This document shows positions 8,017-17,409 of a stretch of 64,000 nucleotides of DNA, one piece after another. The notes under the pieces are model-generated. The model was not told where the DNA came from. It saw only the letters and a program-made list of their open reading frames with translations, and did no database searches. The stretch comes from Tropicibacter sp. Alg240-R139 (GTDB lineage: Bacteria > Pseudomonadota > Alphaproteobacteria > Rhodobacterales > Rhodobacteraceae): assembly GCF_900537075.1 (NCBI RefSeq), contig NZ_UNRA01000003.1, forward strand, positions 163,082 through 227,081, written 5' to 3'. A program made the translations under genes and the position numbers. Each line of letters opens with the position of its first letter. Positions within the stretch are counted from its first letter, which is position 1.

Positions 8017-8501
8017 ACGGATTTGATGGAAAGGTCTGTCTACACCGGGCACGTGGAATTTGCAGACTGGGGCATTCCGCTACGCAAGGGCTATAACGAG
8101 CCGATAATCAGCCTTGAGACCTTTCAGAGGGTGCAGGAACGGCGAAGCTGCCTAAACGCTCAGACATCAACAAGGACTTTGTCTTGCGAGGTGCCGTGTG
8201 TTGTGCGGATTGCTCCGCGCCGTATCGTTCTGCATGGTCACAAGGAAAGCGGAAGAAATACGCTTACTATGTGTGCCAGACCAAATCTTGTGAAAGCTAT
8301 GGCAAGTCCATTCCTCGCGATAAGCTGGAGGGTGTGTTTGAGGCTTTCCTACGTCGCCTGAGCCCCACTGAAAGCCAGTTCAAGGTGGTGCGCGCCATGT
8401 TCAAGGATGCTTGGGACCAACGCGCGACACAGGGCGCACACGTGCGAAGTGACCTACAAAAGCAACTAAGAGATTCGGAGAAGCAATCGGATATTCGTTA
8501 A
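8017..8501 (+). pseudogene. Serine site-specific recombinase, internal fragment
   Basis: From TDLMERSVYTGHVEFADWGI the sequence is the middle of a large serine recombinase. The Recombinase domain (ISLETFQRVQER) leads into the zinc-ribbon (LRGAVCCADCSAPYRSAWSQ, then YYVCQTKSCESYGKSI with the paired cysteines) and the start of a coiled coil (SDLQKQLRDSEKQ). A small deletion near 8140 shifts the frame between the two parts, so the zinc-ribbon is read in a different frame from the start. The catalytic N-terminal resolvase domain is missing, replaced by IS5 transposase sequence. The C-terminus ends abruptly after DSEKQ, where reverse transcriptase sequence begins. Confidence 0.85.
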
Positions 8502-8580
8502 GCCAAAGGGTAGTGTTGGCTGTAGAACGATTTTTGATCCTGGTCTGGAACAACGCGCCCGCCAGATAATCATTCGTAAT

Positions 8581-9267
8581 TTGATATCGGCCCAAATCGA
8601 TGAACGGCCATGGGATCAGAAACTTTTCAATGGCGGCACAAGGGCCGCGATAGAGCAAATCAAAGCAAACCATGAGGAGGGCTACAAATATACTTGTCAG
8701 CTTGACGTCGTAGAATGCTATTCGAGCTTCAATGTGGAGAAAGTAGCAGCTCTGCTTTTTCTGCCTGAAGAGGTGGCAGACAACGTCCTCTCAGGGCGAA
8801 ACTATGCCATCGAACTGTCCCCTACTATTCTAGGGGAAGATGCTTCCGTTCAACCCACGGGCATTCGAAATATCGAGGATGCCAAGGAGAAGGCCCGGCG
8901 CGGCCTGAGCACAGGGAGCAAGGTTTCACCCTTGGTTGCCGATGTTATGCTTACGCAAGTTCACATCGCCTTGATGGACTGTGGAGACATCAAGGTAGCG
9001 AGCTTCGCCGATAACTTCATTGTGCAGGCAGCGGAGAGAGCAATGCTCCGAAATCTTGTTCGTAGCCTATGCGACGCACTTCACACGCACCCCGCCGGGC
9101 CGCTACGGACGCACAAGGTCGAAAAAATGCAGATGCCATTCGATTCATTTGAAGTTCTGGGTTATCGTCTTGAGCCCGACGGAATTCGACTCTCAGTATC
9201 ATTGTTGGATCAGAATGCAGAAGCGGCTCGTGTTTTGCGAGCGCTAAGCTATCGAGCGCTTCGCTAA
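8581..9267 (+). CDS. Reverse transcriptase domain protein, N-terminally truncated
   Basis: This 228-residue frame carries an RT palm: motif A-like CQLDVVECYSSF (residues 39-50), motif B-like RRGLSTGSKVSPLVADVML, motif C-like VASFADNFIV, and the following VEKMQMPFDSFEVLGYRLEPDG. Motif C has Asp-Asn in place of the usual Asp-Asp. The same frame is open upstream to 8470 and there encodes RIFVKPKGSVGCRTIFDPG, the RT1/RT2 region, but it contains no good start codon; the TTG at 8581 would drop these blocks. The upstream border is a junction with the recombinase fragment, so the true start was lost. After the TAA (9265-9267) the frame continues with plausible residues to 9351, so the C-terminus may also be damaged. 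Probably a dead or crippled member of a retron, defence-RT or group II-like family; the class cannot be decided here. Confidence 0.65.
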   Translation: MISAQIDERPWDQKLFNGGTRAAIEQIKANHEEGYKYTCQLDVVECYSSFNVEKVAALLFLPEEVADNVLSGRNYAIELSPTILGEDASVQPTGIRNIEDAKEKARRGLSTGSKVSPLVADVMLTQVHIALMDCGDIKVASFADNFIVQAAERAMLRNLVRSLCDALHTHPAGPLRTHKVEKMQMPFDSFEVLGYRLEPDGIRLSVSLLDQNAEAARVLRALSYRALR

Positions 9268-9793
9268 GCAGACACTGAAGACGAAATAGTCGCAATAGTA
9301 ATCGAGACAAACAGAAAACACCGTGCACTGATGAACGCATTTTCAGCCTGACCAGGTCGAAATCGCTTCCATGTTCGCAAGATGACGAAGATCAGGAATT
9401 TCGCAAAGAAACTCCTGGAGAAGCTGTAGAACTAAAGCCTACGATGTGCGCACGGCGGGATAGGTGTCCTTCAAACCTGCGCGTTTGGCGAATGGAACGG
9501 CATTGTATCAATAAGAGATTGAACCGTTGAGTGCTCGCGGACATGGAATTCGCTCCTTAAACAATAATTTCGGGCTGCTGAAACTGTAAACGAACTGGTT
9601 GATTGATTACCCTTTCGATATGGGACATCAGCGCCGAAACCGATTTAATGACAAGAAGAAATCGACACCTCAACGAGCTCGACGCTTTGAAGAGGTTTGA
9701 CGGTATTTCCTCAGTTCACGTGGCAAAAACAGGCCCTGGAAAAACAGAAATGAGAGGAGAAGTTTAGGGACCCTAACGGAAGCGAGCGCGTGA
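9268..9793. other. Region with RT-tail relics, no supported gene
   Basis: The first 160 bp contain short coding-like stretches (for example KMTKIRNFAKKLLEKL followed by a stop near 9427) that may be the broken end of the reverse transcriptase gene. A 39-codon frame at 9648-9767 sits just before the DUF2971 gene but has no recognisable family. Nothing else is supported. Confidence 0.35.
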
Positions 9794-10542
9794 ATGAGAT
9801 TGTTTTATTACACTGGGCCAGAATTTATTGAAGAGAATCTACAGAATAAGCGAGTGAATCTTTCAAGATTCGGCGTCGGAGGGAAGCTGAATGATCCCTT
9901 TGAGCTTTCGTCGTACAATTTACAGGACAAGGCATTCAGAGCAGCACATAAGGCTGTAACCAACAAATTCGCTGATAAACGTGCATTCCTATGTCTCAGT
10001 GAAACTGGGCATTCTCCATTGATGTGGGCGCACTACGCTAAAAGCCATCAAGGTGCCTGCCTTGAGTTAGAAACCCAGTATGAACCGCTCTTCAAAACCG
10101 AGTATGAGGAGGAGCGCCTGTTCCCAGGCATAACGCTAGATAACCACAAGCAGTACTTAAACAGCGACAACATAAAAATGATCATGGGGACAAAGGCAAA
10201 GGGTTGGTCCTACGAAAAGAGTGGCGAATGCAGATACCGCTCAACAGCGATGCGATTTCTAAGGATTCTTCTGGACGCTACTTTTTGCCATTTCAAAATA
10301 TTGAGGGCCTAAAGTTCAACCTTAAGAAAGTTCATGTCGGATATCGCTGCAGGATCGGGATCAATATCTTGCAATCAATATTAAAAGGATACGGCCACAA
10401 GGTAGAAGTCATTCAAACAAGACCGGCATTTGGAGAATTCAGTGTTGTAGAGCAGAAAGCGAGAAAATTTTGGAACTGGGAGGCAACCCCAGAAGATCAG
10501 ACCTGTCCAGCGGAGCAAGCGCTATATGGCGGAGATGAGTGA
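9794..10542 (+). pseudogene. DUF2971 family protein, frameshifted
   Basis: The ATG at 9794 opens MRLFYYTGPEFIEENLQNKR, then LNDPFEL, AFLCLSETGHSPLMWAHYAK, HQGACLELE and GWSYEK, the standard DUF2971 order. This is a family of unknown function, sometimes found near defence genes. The frame goes astray at GWSYEKSGECR (about 10215). The adjacent frame takes over at once with EWRMQIPL, the normal continuation, and runs to the stop at 10542. Restoring one A in the short A-run at 10214-10217 would rejoin the two parts into about 249 residues. It could be a real inactivating deletion or a sequencing error. The gene is visibly AT-richer than the core genes in the window, which suggests transfer. Confidence 0.75.
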
Positions 10543-11029
10543 GTTTGGAAACCAAGAAGCCACTTCGCAATGCGGTTCAGTCCACAGGACGTTTTTACGC
10601 TGTGTCGGCATGGTCCGGCCAGAGACCCCTGATCACATGCGGACAGAATGCAATCCACAGTATGTGCAGGACTGGTGGCGTGGCTGACGCTTATTGAAGA
10701 AACGGAAAGGCCTGCTTGCAGCCCAAAGCGGTCCTTGTCTGCTGACACCTCGGGCGCAAAACCGGACCTCCGCTACTGGCGCTGGGTGAGATTGCTTCAA
10801 CGGAGAGAGCCGACTTTCAAATGGCGGCAGATCGGGTGTTCGTTCTGCGCCGCAGAAGGCAGTCGCGAACCCGAAGGAGGCATGGCAAAATTCAGATTTG
10901 GCAACTCCTTCATGTTGCCCCCAACATATCCAAAACGGAACTCTGCGCAGGTGACAGCAATGCCGAGGCGTTTATTCGATACACCTTTTCCAGTGAGTTT
11001 GTCATAATACACCTCGTCCTATGACAGGT
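10543..11029. other. Non-coding region with degenerate dispersed repeat
   Basis: No gene is supported. The part around 10700-10880 belongs to a degenerate repeat type also found at 14240-14365 and 18980-19080. For example, GCTTGCAGCCCAAAGC at 10714-10729 occurs exactly, in inverted orientation, at 19033-19048. Confidence 0.4.
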
Positions 11030-11764
11030 TTAGTCGAGGGTATTGTCCAGAAATGCCTTAAGCCCTTCGCAATCTTTCACAAAGAACTTTCCGTATTCTG
11101 TCGTCACAATGTCTTCGGATTTTAGTTGTCGAAAGGCACGCTGGACCGTTGGAACAGATACGCCCATAGACGAGGCCAAATCATGCTGTGACAAGATAAA
11201 TGGGTAGCGCGGATCAATACGACCGGAATTCAGCATCCACAACAAACGCCGCGCAACCAATTCGACACCGTCGAATGTAACCAGATCTGTCACAACTTCC
11301 TGAAGGTGTCTACGCAAGGCGTTATCATGAGAGATGATCCGGTGATACCTGTCCGGCTCTGCATCAAGAAATGCCATGAACTCTGAACCAGGAATGCTCA
11401 GCATCAGTGTCGGTCTATGCGCAACTGCCTCACCCACGGCCTTTTCCTGGGCTATCACGTCCGCGAAACTGTACCATTTGTCAGAACCGGTAGCGGGATA
11501 CACCAGCTCTTCATTGTGTTGTGACAACAGACACATGTCTATCTGCCCGCCGATCAATCCGTGCACATGTGTTGGAACCTTGCCGCGGTAGTACAGTACG
11601 TCCCCGGGTTGCAGAAGGTTTACCGCGCCTAAGTTCAAAAGTGCGTCTTGAAATGTCTTAGGGCACGACGACAACCAGCCGGAACGACACATCATTTTCT
11701 TTTGTTTTGGTGTCAGCTTTCGCACGCAGGCCGAGGTAGCATCAGTTCCTTGAGTTTCATTCAT
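11030..11764 (-). CDS. Crp/Fnr family transcriptional regulator
   Basis: A 244-residue regulator with an N-terminal cyclic-nucleotide-binding-type beta-roll (about residues 40-150, containing LLQPGDVLYYRGKVPTHVHG) and a C-terminal winged helix-turn-helix (SQHDLASSMGVSVPTVQRAF, about residues 192-211). Cysteines lie at 13, 26, 34 and 78, but their spacing is not the FNR iron-sulfur pattern, so the signal is unknown. It is transcribed away from the DUF3604 gene. The 122-bp gap contains a perfect inverted repeat with the TGATC-N4-GATCA form used by Crp/Fnr proteins (11804-11819), so it probably controls itself and that neighbour. Confidence 0.88.
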   Translation of the reverse strand: MNETQGTDATSACVRKLTPKQKKMMCRSGWLSSCPKTFQDALLNLGAVNLLQPGDVLYYRGKVPTHVHGLIGGQIDMCLLSQHNEELVYPATGSDKWYSFADVIAQEKAVGEAVAHRPTLMLSIPGSEFMAFLDAEPDRYHRIISHDNALRRHLQEVVTDLVTFDGVELVARRLLWMLNSGRIDPRYPFILSQHDLASSMGVSVPTVQRAFRQLKSEDIVTTEYGKFFVKDCEGLKAFLDNTLD

Positions 11765-11803
11765 ATCTTAAAATAGCAGAATTATTTGATAAATGCATGA
11801 GAT

Positions 11804-11819
11804 ATGATCTGAGGATCAT
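11804..11819. promoter_or_regulatory. Crp/Fnr-type operator (inverted repeat)
   Basis: ATGATC-TGAG-GATCAT is a perfect 6-4-6 inverted repeat between the divergent Crp/Fnr gene and the DUF3604 gene. The 4-bp spacer and TGATC half-sites fit FNR-like boxes (TTGAT-N4-ATCAA). The regulator next door is the obvious candidate to bind it. Confidence 0.6.
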
Positions 11820-11886
11820 TTCTTTCAGATGGGATTGTGCCAAGCTTTGCGCTGGATCAACAGGTCTACAACTTGGAGGTTATGGG

Positions 11887-13812
11887 ATGAAATACACGAA
11901 GTTTCTGGACCGGACATCGCTCGTTACGTTTTGTCTGAGCACTGCGTTGATGTCGTCTTTGGCGTTAGATGCTACGGCTTTCGAAGGCGTAGTTTCAACC
12001 GAGACTGTCGAAACTGAACCAAATTACTCTCCATTTGTCGGCCGATCTTATCCAGATCAGGTGCTGTTCGGCGACCTGCATTTTCACACTGAAATCTCTT
12101 TTGACGCGGGTCTGATTGGCACGTCGCTCAATATTCATGACGCATTTCGCGTCGCCCGTGGCGAAAGAATAACCTCGAACACGGGGCAGCCGGTACAGCT
12201 CATTCGTCCGCTGGACTTCCTTGCCATAACGGAACATGCAGAGATGCTCGGGCTGGCAACCGCAATTCGCACGTCGCATCCAAACCTGTTAGCAGATGAT
12301 TGGGGTCGCCGCATCCACGACGGATTTACCGAAGGGCAGGAATCCAGGATGGCCGCCTTTGCAGAAATCATTGAAATGGCGACGGTACAGGGCATCGATC
12401 CGACCGGAGGGTTGGGTCTCGACGGGGACATCTGGCTCGATATTGTGGAAACTGTGGATCTGTACAACGATCCCGGCGCTTTTACCGCGTTGAGCGGGTT
12501 TGAATGGACCTTTACCCCCAAAGGCGACAACCTGCACCGGGTTATCATCTTCGGGGATGGCGCGGACAAAACCAGTCAGACCAGACCTTTATCCTTCTTC
12601 GAAGCCCCGGACCCCGAAATGCTGTGGGATTATCTTGCAGACTATGAAGCGACTATCGGCGGAAATGCCATTGCTGTTCCTCACAACGGGAATATGTCGA
12701 ACGGCTTGATGTTCAACAAGAACAAGTTCGATGGGTCGCCAATGGATGCCGAATATGCAGCCAAGCGCATTCGTTGGGAGCCAATGCATGAAGTAACCCA
12801 GATCAAAGGGGACGAGGAAACCCATCCGATGTTGTCGCCGGATGACGAGTTTGCTGGCTTTGAGCGCTGGGATGTGTCCAACCTTGGGGGGACATCCGCA
12901 AAGACACCCGAGATGTTGAAATACGAATACACGCGTTCCGCGATGAAGGTCGGGCTGGAGATTGAGCGCGATATCGGCGTAAACCCCTACAAGTTTGGAC
13001 TTTATGGCACGACGGACGCGCATACGGCGCTTCCGACAACGCGTGAGGATAACTATTTTGGGAAGTATCAGCACACGGAACCATCCGCGAACCGGCACAA
13101 CAGGGATGTGATCCCAGCAGAAAATCCCGCGCTTCGCATTTTGACTGCACAGGAATCCGCGTCAGGTCTGACAGCCGTCTGGGCACGGGAAAACACGCGC
13201 AAGGAAGTGTACGGCGCAATTACACGCAAAGAAGCTTATGCAACAACCGGTAGCCGGATAAGGGTTCGCGTTTTCGGCGGTTGGGAGTTCGAAGAGGCTG
13301 ATTTGCGCGCACCTGACTTTGTTTCCAACGGATACCAAAACGGTGTACCGATGGGCAGCGATCTGATTGATGCGCCCGAAGGAACCACGCCCCGTTTCCT
13401 GATCCATGCTCTGCGCGATCCGGATGGAGCCAACCTGGACCGCGTTCAGATCATCAAAGGATGGATCGACGACACCGGTGAAACCTTTGAGCGTATCTAT
13501 GATGTGGCTATTTCCGACGGACGCGAGATTGGCGAAGATGGCCGTGCGCGACAGATCGTCGGATCGACTGTCGATATCGAAAACGCGACTTTTACCAATT
13601 CGATTGGCGCAGCCGGGCTGGAAGCCTATTGGCAGGATCCAGAGTTTGATCCGACCCAAAATGCATTCTATTATGTGCGTGTCATAGAAATTCCTAAACC
13701 ACGTTGGACGACATACGATGCAGCTTTCTATGACATCGCGTTGCCAGACAGCGTGCCACCGCAAATACAGGATCGGGCATATACTTCGCCAATATGGTAC
13801 ACTCCGGGGTGA
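11887..13812 (+). CDS. Secreted DUF3604 (PHP-like) protein
   Basis: I start it at the ATG at 11887, which follows GGAGG with good spacing and begins a clear signal peptide (MKYTKFLDRTSLVTF... to about residue 31); the frame is open further upstream but without such context. The mature protein of about 610 residues is DUF3604, a family related to PHP metallo-phosphoesterases. GDLHFHTEISFDAG near residue 60, LAITEHAEMLGLA near residue 115, VPHNGNMSNG and GLYGTTDAHTALPTTREDNY carry the His/Asp/Glu residues expected of a metal centre. The substrate is unknown. It is divergent from a Crp/Fnr regulator, and the DUF1254-type secreted proteins 2-6 kb downstream often accompany such genes in marine bacteria (recalled, not verified here). 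Over 700 bp without genes follow. Confidence 0.85.
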   Translation: MKYTKFLDRTSLVTFCLSTALMSSLALDATAFEGVVSTETVETEPNYSPFVGRSYPDQVLFGDLHFHTEISFDAGLIGTSLNIHDAFRVARGERITSNTGQPVQLIRPLDFLAITEHAEMLGLATAIRTSHPNLLADDWGRRIHDGFTEGQESRMAAFAEIIEMATVQGIDPTGGLGLDGDIWLDIVETVDLYNDPGAFTALSGFEWTFTPKGDNLHRVIIFGDGADKTSQTRPLSFFEAPDPEMLWDYLADYEATIGGNAIAVPHNGNMSNGLMFNKNKFDGSPMDAEYAAKRIRWEPMHEVTQIKGDEETHPMLSPDDEFAGFERWDVSNLGGTSAKTPEMLKYEYTRSAMKVGLEIERDIGVNPYKFGLYGTTDAHTALPTTREDNYFGKYQHTEPSANRHNRDVIPAENPALRILTAQESASGLTAVWARENTRKEVYGAITRKEAYATTGSRIRVRVFGGWEFEEADLRAPDFVSNGYQNGVPMGSDLIDAPEGTTPRFLIHALRDPDGANLDRVQIIKGWIDDTGETFERIYDVAISDGREIGEDGRARQIVGSTVDIENATFTNSIGAAGLEAYWQDPEFDPTQNAFYYVRVIEIPKPRWTTYDAAFYDIALPDSVPPQIQDRAYTSPIWYTPG

Positions 13813-14571
13813 GTGGGTTTCATTGTGTGACTGTTCAGTTTCTTCCTGTTGTTGTTGCCGCCGGGCTTGTCCTGATCGCACGGTCATACGGCAATTCGTA
13901 GGTTGATCCCCAAGGCCATCTGCTTGGGCCTCCAATTGAAGGCATGAACTCTTCTTTCAGGTTTGATGTATTGAAGTGAAATCTGCTGCACCCGCATCAG
14001 GCAGATTTATCCGCAGACCGTCGTTCTACCGGGCAAAATGCTGCACTCAGCACGAATGGCCGCAATGACGCCCGGCATCGTAGTATTGGATGCTGTGCTC
14101 AATGGCCGGTCACGGTCGGGCGCAATACTTTGCAAAGTGCGCTATCTGCGCATAGCCGCCGCCCCTGCGGATGGCTGCCCCCAGCCCATAGCAGGCGTAA
14201 TGGTTCGAAGGCTGGATCGGGATAGCTGACTTTCATTGCAGCGCTGTCCACGAACAAGGAGGCCACTGAGCTGCCGTTCGCTGCGTTTGCGACACTGGCG
14301 TCCACAGACGGCCGTTTTGCGCAGATAAGGTACGTTGCAAAGTTACACGAACCGCCCAAAGCGGACCTCGTTGAAACACGCATCAAACGGCGGCTGAGAG
14401 CCCAATCAAATGATACTGCACATGCTCAACGCGGCCAACATGGTGTTCAGGCAGGGCGGTACGGCGTCAGGCGTAGCACTCCGTTCGCTGCACATCCGTC
14501 ATAACTACGTTTGCCGCCGGGTTGACAGCGAACGGCTTGAATCAAGGTCGTTTAATCCACCTTTCTTCGGT
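13813..14571. other. Non-coding region with degenerate repeats
   Basis: No gene is supported on either strand. The stretch 14240-14365 is of the degenerate dispersed-repeat type: GCCGTTCGCTGCGTTT at 14273-14288 occurs exactly inverted at 18983-18998, and GCCCAAAGCGG at 14353-14363 recurs at 10721-10731. Confidence 0.4.
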
Positions 14572-15495
14572 TCAAGAGGTTGCAACCGATTCCATAACCT
14601 CATCCGCGATGGTTGATATCTTTTCGCGCAACCAGGCGTGTGCCGGATCGTTGGTGCTGCGTTGATGCCAAGTCATGTAAATCGTCATAGTGTCCGATGG
14701 CCTTGGCAAAGGGGCCATTTCAAGCTCGCTCAGGGCATTTAGCTTCATTAGGTTCATTTCTGTTGCGAGATTATCTGAGCCTTTGATGAACGCAGGGATG
14801 GAGTTGAAGTTGGGCACTGATATGCGGGCCTCGCGGATTTCTGATTTGTCCACTCCCGTCAGTGCCCTTAAGGATGTTCCTCCATCTGGAAACCGCACTG
14901 TAACGTGATCTGCTTGACAGTAGTCTTCCCACGTCACAGGGGCTTTTCGTACTGATCCGTCAAAAAAGCACATCATCTGACCGTTCAAGATCGGTTTTAG
15001 AACAATGTCCGTGGCATCGGGCGGGAACGGTGTCAGCGCAAGATGACAGCGGGATTCGCGCATCATGCCCGAAGTGGGATGCCCGGAGGGAATGAACTCG
15101 AATGCGGCGGATACACCGTCTCTGCGCAGGTCACGCAGCAATTTTGGAAAGATCAAATCGCGCTGCATGTCATTCGCCGCAACGATAAAGAAGAGGTCTT
15201 CGTTCTCGGGCTCAAAGCTGCGTTCGAAAGTGAGCCTTTGAAGGGCGTCCAGCGCATTTTGAACCGGAATCCTTAAAGAGTTCGCACGTTCTGTCGGCAG
15301 CATTGCCTGACCCGAACGTACAAAAAGAGGATCGTCGAAAAAGTTCCTGAGGCGAGCAAGCGCATGACTGACCGTTGATTGCGCAACCCCAAGGCGCATG
15401 CTTGCTTTTGAGACTGAAGATTCTTCGAGCACCGTCAAGAAGGTCACCAAAAGCTGTCCATCAAGAGAGGCAATATCAAATTTCTTCATAACCAT
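14572..15495 (-). CDS. LysR family transcriptional regulator
   Basis: A 307-residue LysR-type regulator. The N-terminal helix-turn-helix is in residues 10-70 (FLTVLEESSVSKASMRLGVA, TVSHALARLRNFFDDPLFVR), and the substrate-binding domain fills residues 95-300. The start at 15495 has a GGGAAGG motif about 8 bp before it; a second ATG two codons later is possible. Transcribed away from the DUF1254 gene across 250 bp, the usual LysR arrangement, so it most likely controls that gene and the two that follow. The ligand is unknown. Confidence 0.9.
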   Translation of the reverse strand: MVMKKFDIASLDGQLLVTFLTVLEESSVSKASMRLGVAQSTVSHALARLRNFFDDPLFVRSGQAMLPTERANSLRIPVQNALDALQRLTFERSFEPENEDLFFIVAANDMQRDLIFPKLLRDLRRDGVSAAFEFIPSGHPTSGMMRESRCHLALTPFPPDATDIVLKPILNGQMMCFFDGSVRKAPVTWEDYCQADHVTVRFPDGGTSLRALTGVDKSEIREARISVPNFNSIPAFIKGSDNLATEMNLMKLNALSELEMAPLPRPSDTMTIYMTWHQRSTNDPAHAWLREKISTIADEVMESVATS

Positions 15496-15745
15496 TATCG
15501 ATAACCTTCCCTTGAGCCGATTGCCACTGCTTCGTAGGGTTTGGACACATATTCAAATCGCTTTACTTGCAGAAAAGTTCGAAACCCAAATTGGCTCGTA
15601 AGTCCCCGCGCTTAAGCTTTCATCCTTAACAAGGAGCATGGCCTTAACAGCAAAAGCGGCAAAGCGCGGTTCGTGGCCGCCTCGAACAAAGCGCTGCCAC
15701 CTCATAAGCCGAAAACTAAAACATGATCTTCAGGGAGGAAGACCG

Positions 15746-17326
15746 ATGGGAAGTTTCAACTCATTGAGTATTGTCGCTGGTGCGGCCGCAATTGTCGGAA
15801 GCCTATTTGCTGGCGCCTTGCATGCCGATGACCCAACACCGGGTTACAATACCAAAATCCCCAAGGGATTGCTTACACCAGATAAGTACCCCACACGTGT
15901 CGGCGATATCGAGTTTTTCGATGGTATCCCAACAGCTGCTACTGCGGAAGCTCTGTACAATCACCTTGATTACATCCGAGGTGTGCAGACGTTCCTAAAT
16001 GGCATGCCCGCTGCATCGCTGGAAGCGATTCGACGCAGTGAGATGGCCGACGGGAAAACCAGTTCTAACAGGGTGTCGATTTTCGATACGCTCATGGACA
16101 GCAATTCGCTGTTCCTGACCGGCAATACCGACACCGTTTACGTCAGTGCTATCCTGAACCTGAAAGAAGACGGGCCGACGGTCATCGAACTTCCAGCGGG
16201 TACTGGCCCTGGCACCGTGAATGACGCATTCTTCCGGTTTGTGGTTGATACAGGTGCGCCGGGTCCGGACGCGGGAGAGGGCGGAAAATACCTGATTCTG
16301 CCACCTGACTACGAAGGCGAATTGCAAGGTCCGGTTGGTGGTCAGGAGACCGAGATCGACGGTGAAAACTACTACGTGGCTCAGTCGACCAGTTGGATCA
16401 ACTGGTTCATCGCCCGAGGGTTTCTCAAAGATGGCAAGCCGGACTTTTCAAGCCAGCTTTTTCGTGAGGGGCTGAAAATCTACCCATTGGCGGAAAAGGA
16501 CAATCCACCTGAGATGGTGTTTGTCGACAAATCCGGCGTCGCCTACAACACCATTCACTCCACCGATTTTGACTTCTTCAAAGAGTTGTACACCGTTATC
16601 GACCGTGAGCCTGTGGCTTTCCTTGACCCGGAACTGCGTGGCCTGTTTGCATCTGTCGGGGTTCAGAAAGGCAAGCCGTTTGCCCCCGACTTGCGCATGA
16701 AAAACATCCTGATCAAAGCTGCCGAGGTCGCCAACGCGACCGCCCGCACGCTGCTTTGGTACGAGCGCAATCCAGCTGATTTCATCTATGAAGGCAGCTA
16801 CTGGAAGATCGGGTTCCCAGGTGGAAATTATGAATTCCTACGTGACGAAGGAGCAGGTGGCCGCGATCTCGACGGGCGCACCGAGTTTTTCTATTTCGCA
16901 ACTGTGAACACGCCCGCCATGACACTGAAGCTCGTCGGGAAAGGGTCGCAATATGCGTGGGGCGCGTTGGACGAAAACGGGGACTACCTTGATGGAAGCA
17001 AGACCTATCGTCTGAACATTCCGGCGGACCCGCCGGCGGAGAACTTCCTGTCAATTGTGCTGTATGATCCGCAAACACGGTCCCAACTTCAGACAGGTCA
17101 GCCATTCCCAAGCTACAACAGCGAAAAGCACAAGGAAAAGGTGACGTATAACGAAGACGGCTCCGTTGATCTGTACTTTGGCCCGGAAGCTCCGGAAGGC
17201 TGGGAAGACAATTGGATTGAAACGGTTCCCGGAAAGGGCTTCTTTGCCATCCTGCGGCTCTACAGCCCGACGGAACCCTGGTTTGAAAAAACCTGGCGTC
17301 CGGGTGACATTGAACTGCTGGACTGA
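15746..17326 (+). CDS. Secreted DUF1254/DUF1214 protein (long form)
   Basis: The ATG at 15746 is preceded by CAGGGAGGAAG and starts a typical signal peptide (MGSFNSLSIVAGAAAIVGSL, cleavage likely after ALHA). The 526-residue protein has an N-terminal DUF1254 domain (IEFFDGIPTAATAEALYNHL, TGNTDTVYVSAILNL) and a C-terminal DUF1214 domain (GGRDLDGRTEFFYFATVNTP, LNIPADPPAENFLSIVLYDP, ending FEKTWRPGDIELL). Both are beta-rich domains of unknown function found in envelope proteins. It faces a LysR regulator and is followed by a small membrane protein and a second, shorter protein of the same family, which suggests one functional unit. An in-frame ATG at 15638 would add 36 residues with no signal-peptide character and is less likely. 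Confidence 0.88.
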   Translation: MGSFNSLSIVAGAAAIVGSLFAGALHADDPTPGYNTKIPKGLLTPDKYPTRVGDIEFFDGIPTAATAEALYNHLDYIRGVQTFLNGMPAASLEAIRRSEMADGKTSSNRVSIFDTLMDSNSLFLTGNTDTVYVSAILNLKEDGPTVIELPAGTGPGTVNDAFFRFVVDTGAPGPDAGEGGKYLILPPDYEGELQGPVGGQETEIDGENYYVAQSTSWINWFIARGFLKDGKPDFSSQLFREGLKIYPLAEKDNPPEMVFVDKSGVAYNTIHSTDFDFFKELYTVIDREPVAFLDPELRGLFASVGVQKGKPFAPDLRMKNILIKAAEVANATARTLLWYERNPADFIYEGSYWKIGFPGGNYEFLRDEGAGGRDLDGRTEFFYFATVNTPAMTLKLVGKGSQYAWGALDENGDYLDGSKTYRLNIPADPPAENFLSIVLYDPQTRSQLQTGQPFPSYNSEKHKEKVTYNEDGSVDLYFGPEAPEGWEDNWIETVPGKGFFAILRLYSPTEPWFEKTWRPGDIELLD

Positions 17327-17409
17327 ACGCAGGTGCCGGGGCTGCTGTCGCAGCGCCCGGCACGTGATCAAACACCAAGTTTTCCGAGAGAACCGAAACA
17401 GGAAACAGA

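Noticed and set aside
9648-9767. 39-codon frame just before the DUF2971 gene
   Set aside because: An overlapping frame is equally open, there is no family match, and the region contains broken RT sequence.
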